From contig DATJHI010000023.1 of assembly GCA_035493955.1 (NCBI GenBank), forward strand, positions 124,001 through 188,000: a stretch of DNA of 64,000 nt, given 5' to 3'. Positions within the stretch are counted from its first letter, which is position 1, and every line of letters begins with the position of its first letter. The stretch is from NCED01 sp035493955. Lineage in GTDB: Bacteria; Pseudomonadota; Alphaproteobacteria; Caulobacterales; Caulobacteraceae. Under the pieces are notes generated by a model. It was not told the origin of the DNA. It saw only the letters and a list, made by a program, of their open reading frames with translations, and did not search any database. Below, one piece after another: positions 18,150 to 26,973 of the stretch. Position numbers and translations under genes: made by a program.

Positions 18150-18506
18150 ATGGCGCGTGTCAAACGGGGCGTTACGTCCCACGCCAAGCACAAGAAGGTT
18201 CTCGAGCAGGCCAAGGGTTTCTATGGCCGCCGCAAGAACACCATCCGTACGGCCAAGGCCGCGGTGGACAAGGCCGGCCAATATGCCTACCGCGACCGCA
18301 AGGTCCGCAAGCGGGTGTTCCGCTCCCTGTGGATCCAGCGCATCAACGCGGCGGCCCGGCTGGAGGGCTTCACCTATTCGCAGTTCGTCCACGGCCTGGA
18401 TCTGGCCGGGGTCGACATCGACCGCAAGGTCCTGGCCGACATCGCCGGCGCCGATCCGGTGGGCTTCAAGGCCATCGCCGACAAGGTGCGCGCCGCTCTG
18501 GCGTGA
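18150..18506 (+). CDS. rplT: Large-subunit ribosomal protein bL20, 118 aa
   Basis: The N-terminus MARVKRGVTSHAKHKKVLEQAKGFYGRRKN and the C-terminal helical domain (LWIQRINAAARLEGFTYSQFVHGL) are diagnostic of bL20, which binds 23S rRNA early in 50S assembly. An AAAGGTGA segment precedes the ATG. A terminator-like hairpin follows 24 bp after the stop, so pheS is probably transcribed from its own promoter. Confidence 0.98.
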   Translation: MARVKRGVTSHAKHKKVLEQAKGFYGRRKNTIRTAKAAVDKAGQYAYRDRKVRKRVFRSLWIQRINAAARLEGFTYSQFVHGLDLAGVDIDRKVLADIAGADPVGFKAIADKVRAALA

Positions 18507-18530
18507 GGCTGAGGGCCGCTCTCGAATCGG

Positions 18531-18566
18531 AAACGCCCTCTCCGACGATCGGGGAGGGCGTTTTCA
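18531..18566 (+). terminator. Intrinsic terminator after rplT
   Basis: AAACGCCCTC (18531-18540) pairs with GAGGGCGTTT (18554-18563), followed by a short T-run (TTTTC). It closes the infC-rpmI-rplT transcript. Confidence 0.8.
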
Positions 18567-18577
18567 TTTCGGCTGGG

Positions 18578-18635
18578 GCGGGATGCGAAAGTGCTCGTCG
18601 GTTTTTTGCGCAAACCCCGCTCTAAATGCTTAGAA
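18578..18635 (+). repeat. Dispersed intergenic palindromic repeat, copy 1
   Basis: Starts GCGGGATGCGAAA and ends with CCGCTCTAAATGCTTAGAA. A second copy, inverted, lies at 54859-54921 and shares both ends. The ends partly complement each other, so it folds into a long imperfect hairpin. Repeats of this type are widespread between genes in alphaproteobacteria. It sits between the rplT terminator and the small gene at 18640. Confidence 0.75.
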
Positions 18636-18639
18636 GTGG

Positions 18640-18786
18640 TCAGTCCGCGCGCAGGCCGAACGGCAGCCTGAGAACGGGTTTGGGGGCGGGGTCGCGCCAC
18701 CGCTGCGGAAGCGACCGCTCCTGGTTGCCGTCGACGACGGCCTCTTGGCGGTGGCGACTGAAGACGTTGAAAAGAACCTTCAACAC
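18640..18786 (-). CDS. Small unrecognised protein, 48 aa
   Basis: Too short for most gene callers. The GTG at 18786 follows AGGAG (10 nt upstream) and a second AGGA close by. The frame gives MLKVLFNVFSRHRQEAVVDG, then NQERSLPQRWRDPAPKPVLR and a C-terminal LPFGLRAD. About 85% of third codon positions are G or C, which fits coding DNA in this genome. There is a short hydrophobic N-terminus, then a basic, Pro-containing tail. It is divergent from pheS. No family recognised. With the terminator (18531) and repeat (18578) this accounts for part of the 393-bp rplT-pheS gap; 18787-18899 shows only a TTAACC and promoter space. Confidence 0.5.
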   Translation of the reverse strand: MLKVLFNVFSRHRQEAVVDGNQERSLPQRWRDPAPKPVLRLPFGLRAD

Positions 18787-18899
18787 GGTCCTGATGCTCC
18801 TGAATTTTCTCAGCCCCGGCGGCTCCGAAGGTTGGAGACTGACAGCTTGCCGACTTGCCGATTAACCGTTCCTGAACCCGCACCTTACTTCTGGTCAAG

Positions 18900-19973
18900 A
18901 TGACAGATTCACAATCGCAAGAAACCGCGACTCTCCAGGCGGTTGCGGCGGCGCCGGACCTGGCCGCCCTGGAGACGCTTCGGATCGAGGCCCTGGGCAA
19001 ACAGGGCTGGGTATCGGCCCTGCTCAAGTCGCTGGGGTCGATGAGCCCCGATGAACGCCGGGAGCGCGGCCCCGAGATCAATGGCGTGCGCGACCGGATC
19101 GCCGCCGCCCTGGCCACGCGCAAGGCCGCCCTCGAGGCCGCGGCCCTCGATGCGCGCCTGGCGGCCGAGCGGCTGGACCTGACCCTGCCGGCGCCGCCGC
19201 GGCGACGGGGCTCGGTGCATCCGACCATGCAGGTGATGGACGAGATGGTCGCCGTCTTCGCCGAGATGGGCTTCTCGGTCGCCGAAGGCCCGGACATCGA
19301 GGACGACTTCCACAACTTCACCGCGCTCAACTTCCCGCCCAAGCATCCGGCGCGGGAGATGCACGACACCTTCTTCTTCCATCCGGACGAGACCGGGGAG
19401 CGCAAGCTACTGCGCACCCACACCAGCCCGGTGCAGATCCGCGCCATGATGGCGCAAGGGGCGCCGATCCGCATCATCGCCCCGGGCCGCACCTATCGCT
19501 GCGACTCCGACCAGACCCACACCCCGATGTTCCATCAGATGGAGGGGCTGGTGATCGACCGGAACATCCAGATGGGCCACCTGAAGTGGACCCTCGACAC
19601 CTTCATGGCCCGGTTCTTCGAAACCGACGTGGTCGAGACCCGCCTGCGCCCGCACCACTTCCCCTTCACCGAGCCCTCGGCCGAGGTGGACGTGCGGTGC
19701 GACCGCTCCGGCGGCGAGGTGCGCATCGGCCAGGGGACCGACTGGCTGGAGGTGGCCGGCTGCGGCATGGTCCACCCCAATGTGCTGAAGGCCTGCGGCA
19801 TCGACCCGGACCAGTGGCAGGGCTTCGCCTTCGGCTTCGGCATCGACCGGCTGGGGATGCTGAAGTACGGCATGCCGGACCTGCGCGACATGTTCGCCGG
19901 CGACGTCCGCTGGCTGAGCCACTACGGCTTCTCCCCCTTCGCCGCCCCCAATCCGGCGAGCGGATTGAGCTGA
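18900..19973 (+). CDS. pheS: Phenylalanyl-tRNA synthetase alpha subunit, 357 aa
   Basis: With PheT it charges tRNA-Phe (alpha2 beta2 tetramer). The N-terminal coiled coil is followed by the class II catalytic core: HPTMQVMDEMVAVFAEMGF, motif 2 PGRTYRCDSDQTHTPMFHQMEG, and motif 3 AFGFGIDRLGMLKYG. Length is typical. The ATG at 18900 lacks an obvious Shine-Dalgarno. It precedes pheT by 118 bp, with a short intergenic repeat between them. Confidence 0.97.
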   Translation: MTDSQSQETATLQAVAAAPDLAALETLRIEALGKQGWVSALLKSLGSMSPDERRERGPEINGVRDRIAAALATRKAALEAAALDARLAAERLDLTLPAPPRRRGSVHPTMQVMDEMVAVFAEMGFSVAEGPDIEDDFHNFTALNFPPKHPAREMHDTFFFHPDETGERKLLRTHTSPVQIRAMMAQGAPIRIIAPGRTYRCDSDQTHTPMFHQMEGLVIDRNIQMGHLKWTLDTFMARFFETDVVETRLRPHHFPFTEPSAEVDVRCDRSGGEVRIGQGTDWLEVAGCGMVHPNVLKACGIDPDQWQGFAFGFGIDRLGMLKYGMPDLRDMFAGDVRWLSHYGFSPFAAPNPASGLS

Positions 19974-20042
19974 TGACGGCCGTCGCTTCCAATCCTTCCC
20001 TTCAATCGCAGCGCGACCCCTCATCCGGCTGCTCCGCAGCCG

Positions 20043-20065
20043 CCTTCTCCCGCAAGGGGAGAAGG
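20043..20065. repeat. 23-bp hairpin repeat, copy 1
   Basis: A 9-bp stem, CCTTCTCCC/GGGAGAAGG, with loop GCAAG, in the pheS-pheT spacer. An exact reverse-complement copy lies at 28370-28392 and a degenerate one at 39140-39162. It follows a CATCCGGCTGCTCCGCAGCC segment. Such short hairpin repeats are common between genes in alphaproteobacteria. Confidence 0.7.
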
Positions 20066-20091
20066 CTGAGCCGGGCGAGATGGAGCCAAGC

Positions 20092-22479
20092 ATGAAGTTC
20101 ACCCTGTCCTGGTTGAAGGACCACCTTGAAACCGGCGCCTCTGTCGCGGAGGTCGCCGAGGCCATGACCATGGCGGGCCTGGAGGTCGAGGACATCGACG
20201 ATCCGGGGGTCAAGCTGGCGCCGTTCTCGGTGGCCAAGATCGTCGCCGCCGTGCAGCACCCCAACGCCGACCGCCTGCGGGTCTGCCAAGTTGAGACCCG
20301 CGACGGCGTCAAGGAAATCGTCTGCGGCGCCCCCAACGCCCGGGCCGGCCTGACCACCATCTACGCCCCCATCGGCGCCTATGTGCCGGGCCTGGGCGTG
20401 ACCCTGGTGGAGAAGCCGGTGCGCGGGGTGGTCTCCAACGGCATGCTCTGCTCGGCCAAGGAGCTGGAGGTGGCCGAGGAGGCCGACGGCATCCTGGAAC
20501 TGTCCGACCAGTTCGCCGTGGGGGTTCCGGCCGCCGAGGTGTTCGGGGCCGAGGCGGTGATCGACTTCGAGGTCACCCCCAACCGCCCCGACTGGCTGGG
20601 CGTGGCCGGCATCGCCCGCGACCTGGCCGCCGCCGGGCTGGGCAAGCTGAAGACCGGGCCGATCGAGCCCGTGGCCGGCCTTTATCCCTGCCCGATCGAG
20701 ATCCGCCTGGCCGCTCCCGAGGCCTGTCCCGCCTTCGCCGGACGACTGATCCGCGGCGTGAAGAACGGCCCGTCGCCGGCCTGGCTGCAGGACAGGCTGA
20801 AGGCGGTGGGCCTTCGGCCCATCAACCGGCTGGTCGACGTCACCAACTTCCTGAACTACGACCGCGCGCGGCCGCTGCACGTCTATGACGCGACGAAGGT
20901 CAGGGGCGGCCTCATCGAGGCGCGCCTGGGCCATGAGGGCGAGACCCTCCCGGCCCTCGACGGCAAGACCTACGCCATGACCCCGGATATCTGCGTCATC
21001 GCCGACGCCGAGGGCGTGCTCGGCATGGGCGGGGTGATGGGCGGCGAATCCTCAGGCAGCAGCGACGACACCACCGAGGTGTTCGTCGAGTCGGCCTATT
21101 TCGATCCGATCCGCACCGCTGAGACCGGGCGGCGGCTGAGCCTGTTCTCCGACGCCCAGTACCGCTTCGCCCGCGGCGTCGACCCGGAGTCCCTGGTCCC
21201 CGGCCTGGAGCTGGCCACGCGGATGATCCTGGAGCTGTGCGGCGGCGAGCCGTCGGAGGTCTCCTTCGTCGGCCGCGCGCCGGCGCGTCGTCCGTCCGTC
21301 CGCTTCGACCCGGCCTATGTCGAGCGCCTGTCCGGAATCGGCCCCGACCCCGCCCGGATCGAGACCATCCTGACCGATCTCGGGTTCAAGGCGACGCCGG
21401 ACGGCTCGGCCTGGACCGTCGAGCCGCCGTCCTGGCGCCGCGACGTCGACGGCCCTGCCGACCTGGTCGAGGAGGTGGCGCGCCTGATCGGCTTTTCCGC
21501 CCTTCCGGCCACGCCGCTGCCCGCCGTCGAGCCCAAGCCGGGCGGCGTGCTCACCCCGCGTCAGGCCCGCGCCCGAGCCGGTCGCCGGGCGCTCGCCGCC
21601 CTGGGCTACGACGAGACGGTGGGCTGGTCCTTCGTCTCCCGCGCGGCGGCGAGCCTGTTCGGCGGCGGCGACGAAAGGCTGGTGCTGGCCAACCCCATCG
21701 CCGCCGAGCTCGACTGCATGCGCCCGTCGGCCCTGCCGGGGCTGATCGAGGCGGCCGGTCGCAACGCCGCCCGCGGTTTCCCCGACGCGGCCCTGTTCGA
21801 GATCGGCCCGGTGTTCTCCGGCGACCGTCCCCAGGACCAACGCACCGCCGTCGCCGCCATCCTCGCCCCACACGGGCCCCGCCGCTGGGACGCGGGCAAG
21901 GGCGAGGACGTGTTCACGGTCAAGGCCGACCTGATGGCCCTGCTGGAGGAGCTGGGCGCGCCGGTCGCCTCGCTGCAGATCGCCCAAGGCCAGGCCGGAC
22001 CCTGGTGGCATCCGGGCCAGTCGGCGCGGCTCCAACTCGGGCCCAAGGCGGTGCTGGCCGAGTTCGGCGCCATCCATCCGGCGGTGCTCAAGGCCCTGGA
22101 CGTGGCCGGTCCCGTCTATGGCTTCGAACTGTGGCTGGAGGCGATCCCCGACCCGAAGAAGCGGAACGTCAAGTCGAAACCCGCCCTGGCGCTCTCGCCG
22201 CTGATGCCCCTGTCCCGCGACTTCGCCTTCGTGGTCGAGCGCACCCGCGCGGCCGGCGACCTGGTCCGCGCGGCCCTCGGCGCCGACAAGGCCCTGATCG
22301 CGTCGAGCCGGGTGTTCGACGTCTATGAGGGGCCGGGGGTGCCCGAGGGCGCCAAGTCGGTGGCCATCGAGGTGGTGATCCAGCCCCGCGACAAGACCCT
22401 GACCGAACCGGAGATCGAGGCCCTGTCGGCGCGGATCGTCGAGGCGGCCGGGAAACTGGGCGCCAAGCTGCGCGGATGA
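20092..22479 (+). CDS. pheT: Phenylalanyl-tRNA synthetase beta subunit, 795 aa
   Basis: Contains the N-terminal tRNA-binding OB domain (VCQVETRDGVKEIVCGAPNARAG), B3/B4 editing region, B5 domain and the C-terminal anticodon-binding ferredoxin-like domain (PLSRDFAFVVERTR). Start: the ATG at 20092 is preceded by GGAG at 6 nt and yields MKFTLSWLKDHL, the usual PheT N-terminus; the earlier ATG at 20080 adds four residues. Its TGA overlaps the ATG of the next gene (ATGA), so the two are translationally coupled. Confidence 0.97.
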   Translation: MKFTLSWLKDHLETGASVAEVAEAMTMAGLEVEDIDDPGVKLAPFSVAKIVAAVQHPNADRLRVCQVETRDGVKEIVCGAPNARAGLTTIYAPIGAYVPGLGVTLVEKPVRGVVSNGMLCSAKELEVAEEADGILELSDQFAVGVPAAEVFGAEAVIDFEVTPNRPDWLGVAGIARDLAAAGLGKLKTGPIEPVAGLYPCPIEIRLAAPEACPAFAGRLIRGVKNGPSPAWLQDRLKAVGLRPINRLVDVTNFLNYDRARPLHVYDATKVRGGLIEARLGHEGETLPALDGKTYAMTPDICVIADAEGVLGMGGVMGGESSGSSDDTTEVFVESAYFDPIRTAETGRRLSLFSDAQYRFARGVDPESLVPGLELATRMILELCGGEPSEVSFVGRAPARRPSVRFDPAYVERLSGIGPDPARIETILTDLGFKATPDGSAWTVEPPSWRRDVDGPADLVEEVARLIGFSALPATPLPAVEPKPGGVLTPRQARARAGRRALAALGYDETVGWSFVSRAAASLFGGGDERLVLANPIAAELDCMRPSALPGLIEAAGRNAARGFPDAALFEIGPVFSGDRPQDQRTAVAAILAPHGPRRWDAGKGEDVFTVKADLMALLEELGAPVASLQIAQGQAGPWWHPGQSARLQLGPKAVLAEFGAIHPAVLKALDVAGPVYGFELWLEAIPDPKKRNVKSKPALALSPLMPLSRDFAFVVERTRAAGDLVRAALGADKALIASSRVFDVYEGPGVPEGAKSVAIEVVIQPRDKTLTEPEIEALSARIVEAAGKLGAKLRG

Positions 22480-23228
22480 CCGTCCAGACCGCCGAGACCG
22501 CCGGAGTCCTCGACCGGGGCGGTGAACGCCTTGCCTGGCGCCGGATGGAGGGGCGCGGCCCGACCGTAGTCTGGCTTGGCGGCTTCCGTTCGGACATGAC
22601 CGGGACCAAGGCGCAGGTCCTGGCCGACTGGGCGGCGGGGCAGGGGCGGGCCTTTCTGCGTTTCGACTATTTCGCCCACGGCGCCTCCAGCGGCGACTTC
22701 ACGGACGCGACCATCGGGCGCTGGCGCGAGGACGCCCTGGCGGTGATCGACACCCTCACCGAGGGGCCGCTGATCCTGGTCGGCTCCTCCATGGGCGGCT
22801 GGATCGCCTGCCTCGCCGCCTTGGCCCGGCCCGAGCGGGTCCAGGCCTTGGTCCTGATCGCCCCCGCCCCGGATTTCACCGACAAGCTGATGGAGCCGGC
22901 CCTGCCGCCGCAGGCCAAGGCCGCCCTCGCCCGCGAAGGGGTGTGGATGCAGCCGTCGCAGGGCGGCGAGGCCGGCTATCCGATCACCGCCGCCATGCTG
23001 GAGGACGGCCGCCGCTGGTCGGTCCTGCCGGGGCCGGTCGCCATCGCCGCCCCCGTTCGCATCCTGCAGGGCGGCGAGGACGAGGCCGTGCCCTGGCGCC
23101 ACGCCCTGGCCCTGGCCGAGGCGCTTCAGAGCCGGGACGTGGTCTTCACCCTGGTCAAGGACGGCGACCACCGCCTGTCGCGGCCGCAGGACCTGGAGCG
23201 GCTGATCGAGACGGTCGAGGGGCTCTAG
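22476..23228 (+). CDS. Alpha/beta hydrolase, 250 aa
   Basis: The alpha/beta-hydrolase fold is shown by VVWLGGFRSDMTGTKA, FLRFDYFAHGASSGDF, the nucleophile elbow GSSMGG (Ser), and a late DGDHRLS giving the catalytic His; an Asp from GGEDEAVPW completes the triad. Substrate unknown; relatives include small esterases. It starts in the pheT stop (ATGA). Its TAG shares a CTAG with the stop of the convergent gene. Confidence 0.85.
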   Translation: MTVQTAETAGVLDRGGERLAWRRMEGRGPTVVWLGGFRSDMTGTKAQVLADWAAGQGRAFLRFDYFAHGASSGDFTDATIGRWREDALAVIDTLTEGPLILVGSSMGGWIACLAALARPERVQALVLIAPAPDFTDKLMEPALPPQAKAALAREGVWMQPSQGGEAGYPITAAMLEDGRRWSVLPGPVAIAAPVRILQGGEDEAVPWRHALALAEALQSRDVVFTLVKDGDHRLSRPQDLERLIETVEGL

Positions 23229-24076
23229 CCGCTGCCTTCGGCCTCCAGCACCGCTTTCAGCCCCTCGCGATAGGTCGGATAGGCGGGCCGCCAGCCCAGT
23301 TCGGCCTTGGCGCGGGCGTTGGAGACGCGCTTGTTCTCGCCCCAGAACCGCATCGCCGCCGGCGACAGCCTGGCCGCGTCGAACGGCTCCTCCGGCGGCG
23401 GCTCCATCCCCAGCAGGCCCGCCGCGAAGGCGGTGACCGCGTCGGCGGGCGCCGGCTCGTCGTCGCACAGGTTGTAGACCCCCCCCGCCCGGGGCCGGGC
23501 CATGGACGCTTCCAGCCCGCCGGCCAGGTCGTCCACATGGATGCGCGAGAACACCTGGCCGGGCTTGACCAGGCGCTTGGCGGTCCCGGCCCTCAGCCGG
23601 TCGAAGGCGGACCGCCCCGGCCCATAGATGCCCGGCAGGCGGAACAGGGTCGCGCCATGGTCCAGCCAGTCGGCCTCCGCCCGCGCCCGCCGCGCGCCCT
23701 CCAGGGAGCGGGCGTGCAGGGGACTGTCCTCGAACACCCAGCCGCCGCCCCGGTCGCCGTAGACGCCGGTCGTCGACAGATAGCCCAGCCAGGCGGGGCG
23801 CCGGCGCGCCAGGGTCGGGGCCAGGGCGGCCAGGCCCGGACACCCCTCGGAGGACGGGGGCGCGGCGATCAGGATGGCGTCGGCCCGCGCCGCGGCCTGG
23901 GCCACGGGGTCCGCCTCGGCCGGGTCCACCGGCTCCACCCCAAGGGCGGCCATGGCCGCCCGCGCTTCGGGGGAGCGGCCGGTTCCGGCGACGGTCCAGC
24001 CGCGCACCATCGACCGCCTCGCCAGGACTGAGCCGGAGAAGCCAAAACCGAATATGAACAGCCGGTTGTCGCTCAA
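23225..24076 (-). CDS. Extended-SDR NAD(P)-dependent epimerase-like protein, 283 aa
   Basis: The Rossmann nucleotide-binding motif appears as IFGFGFSGSVLARRS at the N-terminus (G-F-G-x-S-G). LSTTGVYGDRGG contains the S-x(10)-Y region but not a clear Y-x-x-x-K; LFRLPGIYGPGRS and VYNLCDDEP are typical of atypical extended SDRs (YeeZ-like). A sugar-nucleotide or lactone reductase role is possible. It is in the same orientation as galU, 32 bp downstream of it. Confidence 0.75.
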   Translation of the reverse strand: MSDNRLFIFGFGFSGSVLARRSMVRGWTVAGTGRSPEARAAMAALGVEPVDPAEADPVAQAAARADAILIAAPPSSEGCPGLAALAPTLARRRPAWLGYLSTTGVYGDRGGGWVFEDSPLHARSLEGARRARAEADWLDHGATLFRLPGIYGPGRSAFDRLRAGTAKRLVKPGQVFSRIHVDDLAGGLEASMARPRAGGVYNLCDDEPAPADAVTAFAAGLLGMEPPPEEPFDAARLSPAAMRFWGENKRVSNARAKAELGWRPAYPTYREGLKAVLEAEGSG

Positions 24077-24107
24077 ACCTCAGCCGCCATTTCCAGGACG
24101 TCGAGCT

Positions 24108-24980
24108 CTAGCGCAGCAGCGGCTCCAACGCCGCCCGCGCCGCCGCGGCCAGGTCGGGCCGCTTCAGCGCCAGGGCCACATTGGCCCGCAGCCAGCCGAT
24201 CTTGTCGCCGCAGTCGTAGGTGGTCCCCTCGTATTCGAGGGCCTGGAACCCCTGGGTCTTCATCAGCCGGGCCATGGCGTCGGTGAGCTGGATCTCGCCG
24301 CCGGCGCCGCGTTCCTTGGCCGCCAGGGCCTCGAAGATCTCCGGGTTGAGCACGTAGCGGCCGGAGATGAACAGGTTCGAGGGTTCGGTCCCGGGGGCGG
24401 GCTTCTCGACCATGCCGGTCATCCGGCGCAGGCGGCCCTCCGGGCCCTCCATCGCCACGATGCCGTACTGGTGGGCCGTGCCGGGGGGGCAGGGCTCCAC
24501 CACCACGATGTTGTCGCCGCCGGTCTTCTCGTAGGCGGTCAAGGCCTGGGCGGTGGCCCCCGGCTCGGCGTCCATGATCATGTCGGGCAGCAGCACCGCG
24601 AAGGGCTCGTCGCCGATGATGTCGCGGGCGCACCAGACCGCGTGCCCCAGGCCGTGGGGGTTCATCTGGCGCACGTAGGAGATCTCGCCCTCCTTGGGCA
24701 GGTCGGCCAGGAGCTGATCGAGCAGCTCGGTCTTGCCCTTGGCCCGCAGGGTGGCCTCCAGCTCCACATGGTGGTCGAAATAATCCTCCATGGCGCTCTT
24801 GCCGCGGCCGGTGACCAGGACGAAGTGCTCGATCCCCGCGGCCCGGGCCTCGGCCAGGACCCAATGGATCAGCGGCCGGTCGACCACGGTGAGCATCTCC
24901 TTGGCCACGGTCTTGGCGGCGGGAAGCATGCGGGTGCCCAAGCCGGCGACGGGCAGGACAGCTTTGCGGACGCGCTTCAT
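24108..24980 (-). CDS. galU: UTP-glucose-1-phosphate uridylyltransferase, 290 aa
   Basis: GalU makes UDP-glucose for polysaccharide and lipid glycosylation. The motif VRKAVLPVAGLGTRMLPAAKTVAKEML is the nucleotide-binding signature, with the catalytic Lys in AKTVAKEM; FAVLLPDMIMD and VEKPAPGTEPSNLFISGRYVL follow. Length is normal. CCGGAG precedes the ATG by 5 nt. It sits between glmS and an SDR-like gene, in a block of cell-envelope precursor genes. Confidence 0.96.
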   Translation of the reverse strand: MKRVRKAVLPVAGLGTRMLPAAKTVAKEMLTVVDRPLIHWVLAEARAAGIEHFVLVTGRGKSAMEDYFDHHVELEATLRAKGKTELLDQLLADLPKEGEISYVRQMNPHGLGHAVWCARDIIGDEPFAVLLPDMIMDAEPGATAQALTAYEKTGGDNIVVVEPCPPGTAHQYGIVAMEGPEGRLRRMTGMVEKPAPGTEPSNLFISGRYVLNPEIFEALAAKERGAGGEIQLTDAMARLMKTQGFQALEYEGTTYDCGDKIGWLRANVALALKRPDLAAAARAALEPLLR

Positions 24981-25011
24981 GGAACTCCGGAGGCTTGGTT
25001 GGACGGCCAGA

Positions 25012-26832
25012 TCATTCGACAGTGACGGACTTGGCCAAGTTGCGCGGCTGGTCCACGTCCGTCCCTTTTTGCACCGCCGTATGATAGGCGAGCAACTGTA
25101 TCGGAATAGCGTAGATCATCGGCGCGATCAGGGGGTCGCATTTGGGCGCCAGCACCAGCTTGGTCGCCGCATGGCCGTGGGACGCGCCGGCGTCGTCGGT
25201 GATCAGGATGATCGGCGAGCCGCCGCGGGCGGCCACCTCCTGCAGGTTGGACAGGGTCTTTTCCAAAAGCTCCCCAGAGGGCGCGGCGACCACCACCGGC
25301 ATGTTCTCGTCCACCAGGGCGATGGGCCCGTGCTTCAGCTCTCCCGCCGCATAACCTTCTGCGTGGATGTAGCTGAGTTCCTTGAGCTTCAGCGCTCCTT
25401 CCAGGGCGATGGGATAGAAGGGCCCGCGGCCCAGGTAGAGCACGTCGCGATGGCGGCTGAGGTCGCCGGCGAGGGCGGCGACCGCCTCCTCGAGCTGCAG
25501 GGCGGCGGCGATCAGGCGCGGCGCCTCCAGCAGCACATGCACCAATCGCGCCTCTTCCGCCGCGTCGATCCGGCCGCGGGCCGAGGCGGCGGCGATGGCC
25601 AGCGCGGTCAGGGCGGCGATCTGGGCGGTGAAGGCCTTGGTCGAGGCCACCCCGATTTCGGGACCCGCGTGGGTGGGCCACATCCGGTCGGCCTCGCGGG
25701 CCATGGACGACTGATGGGCGTTGACCAGACAGGCGGTGGGAAAGCCTTGCCCCTTGCACCAGCGGAGCGCCGCCAGGGTGTCGGCGGTCTCCCCCGACTG
25801 GGAGATGGCCAGGGCCAGGGTCCCCGGGGTCATGGCCGGGTCGCGATAGCGGAACTCGGAGGCGATCTCCACGTCGACCGGAAGGCCGGCGAGCTTTTCG
25901 AACAGGTACTTGGCGACGAAACCTGAGAGATACGCCGTGCCGCAGGCGACGATCTGCAGGCGGGGAATCGACGCAAAGTCGAAGCCGTCCGGGGTGCTCG
26001 CCCGTCCCGCCACCGGGTCCAGATAGGCCGACAGGGTGTGCTGCACCGCGTCGGGCTGTTCGTGGATCTCCTTCTCCATGAAGTGGCGGTAGTTGCCCTT
26101 CTCCATCATCGCCGCCGAGGCCGTGACCACTTTCACCGGCCGGTCTACGGGAGCGCCCGACGCGTCGAAAATCCGCGCAGAGGCGTGGCCGACGACCACG
26201 AAGTCGTCGTCCTCCAGAAAGGCGATACGGTTGGTGAACGGCCCCACGGCGAGGGGATCCGAGCCGATATACATCTCGCCGTCGCCATAGCCCACGACCA
26301 GCGGCGGTCCCCGGCGTGCGCCGAAAATCAGGGCGTCCTCGCCCTTGATCATCACCGCCAGGGCATAAGCCCCCACCAAGCGGCCAAGGCTGGTCTTGAA
26401 GGCGTCCAGCGGGTCGAAGCCCTCGATCAGGGTCTGGTCAATCAACTGCGCGATCACCTCGGTGTCCGTGTCGCTCTGGAACTCGCGCCCCTTGGCTTGC
26501 AGCTCGGCCTTCAGTTCGGCGAAGTTCTCGATGATGCCATTGTGCACGACCGCCACCCGACCGGCGATGTGAGGATGGGCGTTGCGCTCGGTCGGACGGC
26601 CGTGGGTGGCCCACCGGGTGTGCCCGATGCCGACCTCGCCGCCGATCGGATCGCGCACCAAAAGGTCCTCAAGGTTGCGCAACTTGCCCGCGGCCCGGCG
26701 GCGGTCCAGCCGACCGTTCTCGAACGTCGCCACCCCGGCCGAATCGTAGCCGCGATACTCCAGTCGCCGGAGGCTCTCCACCAGTCGCCCGGCGACGGGC
26801 TGCACGCCCACGATGCCGATGATGCCGCACAT
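25012..26832 (-). CDS. glmS: Glutamine-fructose-6-phosphate aminotransferase, 606 aa
   Basis: GlmS makes glucosamine-6-phosphate, the first step to UDP-GlcNAc. N-terminal glutaminase: MCGIIGIVG with catalytic Cys2, RRLEYRGYDSAGVA and GHTRWATHG. The C-terminal isomerase half has two SIS domains (YLSGFVAKYLFE, ISQSGETADTL) and ends with the conserved DQPRNLAKSVTVE. Length is typical. It is divergent from glmM, separated by a 100-140-bp promoter region. Confidence 0.98.
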   Translation of the reverse strand: MCGIIGIVGVQPVAGRLVESLRRLEYRGYDSAGVATFENGRLDRRRAAGKLRNLEDLLVRDPIGGEVGIGHTRWATHGRPTERNAHPHIAGRVAVVHNGIIENFAELKAELQAKGREFQSDTDTEVIAQLIDQTLIEGFDPLDAFKTSLGRLVGAYALAVMIKGEDALIFGARRGPPLVVGYGDGEMYIGSDPLAVGPFTNRIAFLEDDDFVVVGHASARIFDASGAPVDRPVKVVTASAAMMEKGNYRHFMEKEIHEQPDAVQHTLSAYLDPVAGRASTPDGFDFASIPRLQIVACGTAYLSGFVAKYLFEKLAGLPVDVEIASEFRYRDPAMTPGTLALAISQSGETADTLAALRWCKGQGFPTACLVNAHQSSMAREADRMWPTHAGPEIGVASTKAFTAQIAALTALAIAAASARGRIDAAEEARLVHVLLEAPRLIAAALQLEEAVAALAGDLSRHRDVLYLGRGPFYPIALEGALKLKELSYIHAEGYAAGELKHGPIALVDENMPVVVAAPSGELLEKTLSNLQEVAARGGSPIILITDDAGASHGHAATKLVLAPKCDPLIAPMIYAIPIQLLAYHTAVQKGTDVDQPRNLAKSVTVE

Positions 26833-26973
26833 GCTATTGGTCTTTCCCCCGACACGGAATTGAGGCTGGCTTTAGCATTCTCGAACGATCCGCATCGTAA
26901 ATGATGGTTTCGATTCGTTTCCTGCTGGGTTGGAGTGAGCGTAGAGATGGCCAGGGACGGCGGCGAGGACACC

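Noticed and set aside
18570..18900. Possible Phe-attenuator leader upstream of pheS
   Set aside because: No short frame rich in Phe codons was found; the gap is better explained by a terminator, a repeat and a divergent small gene.
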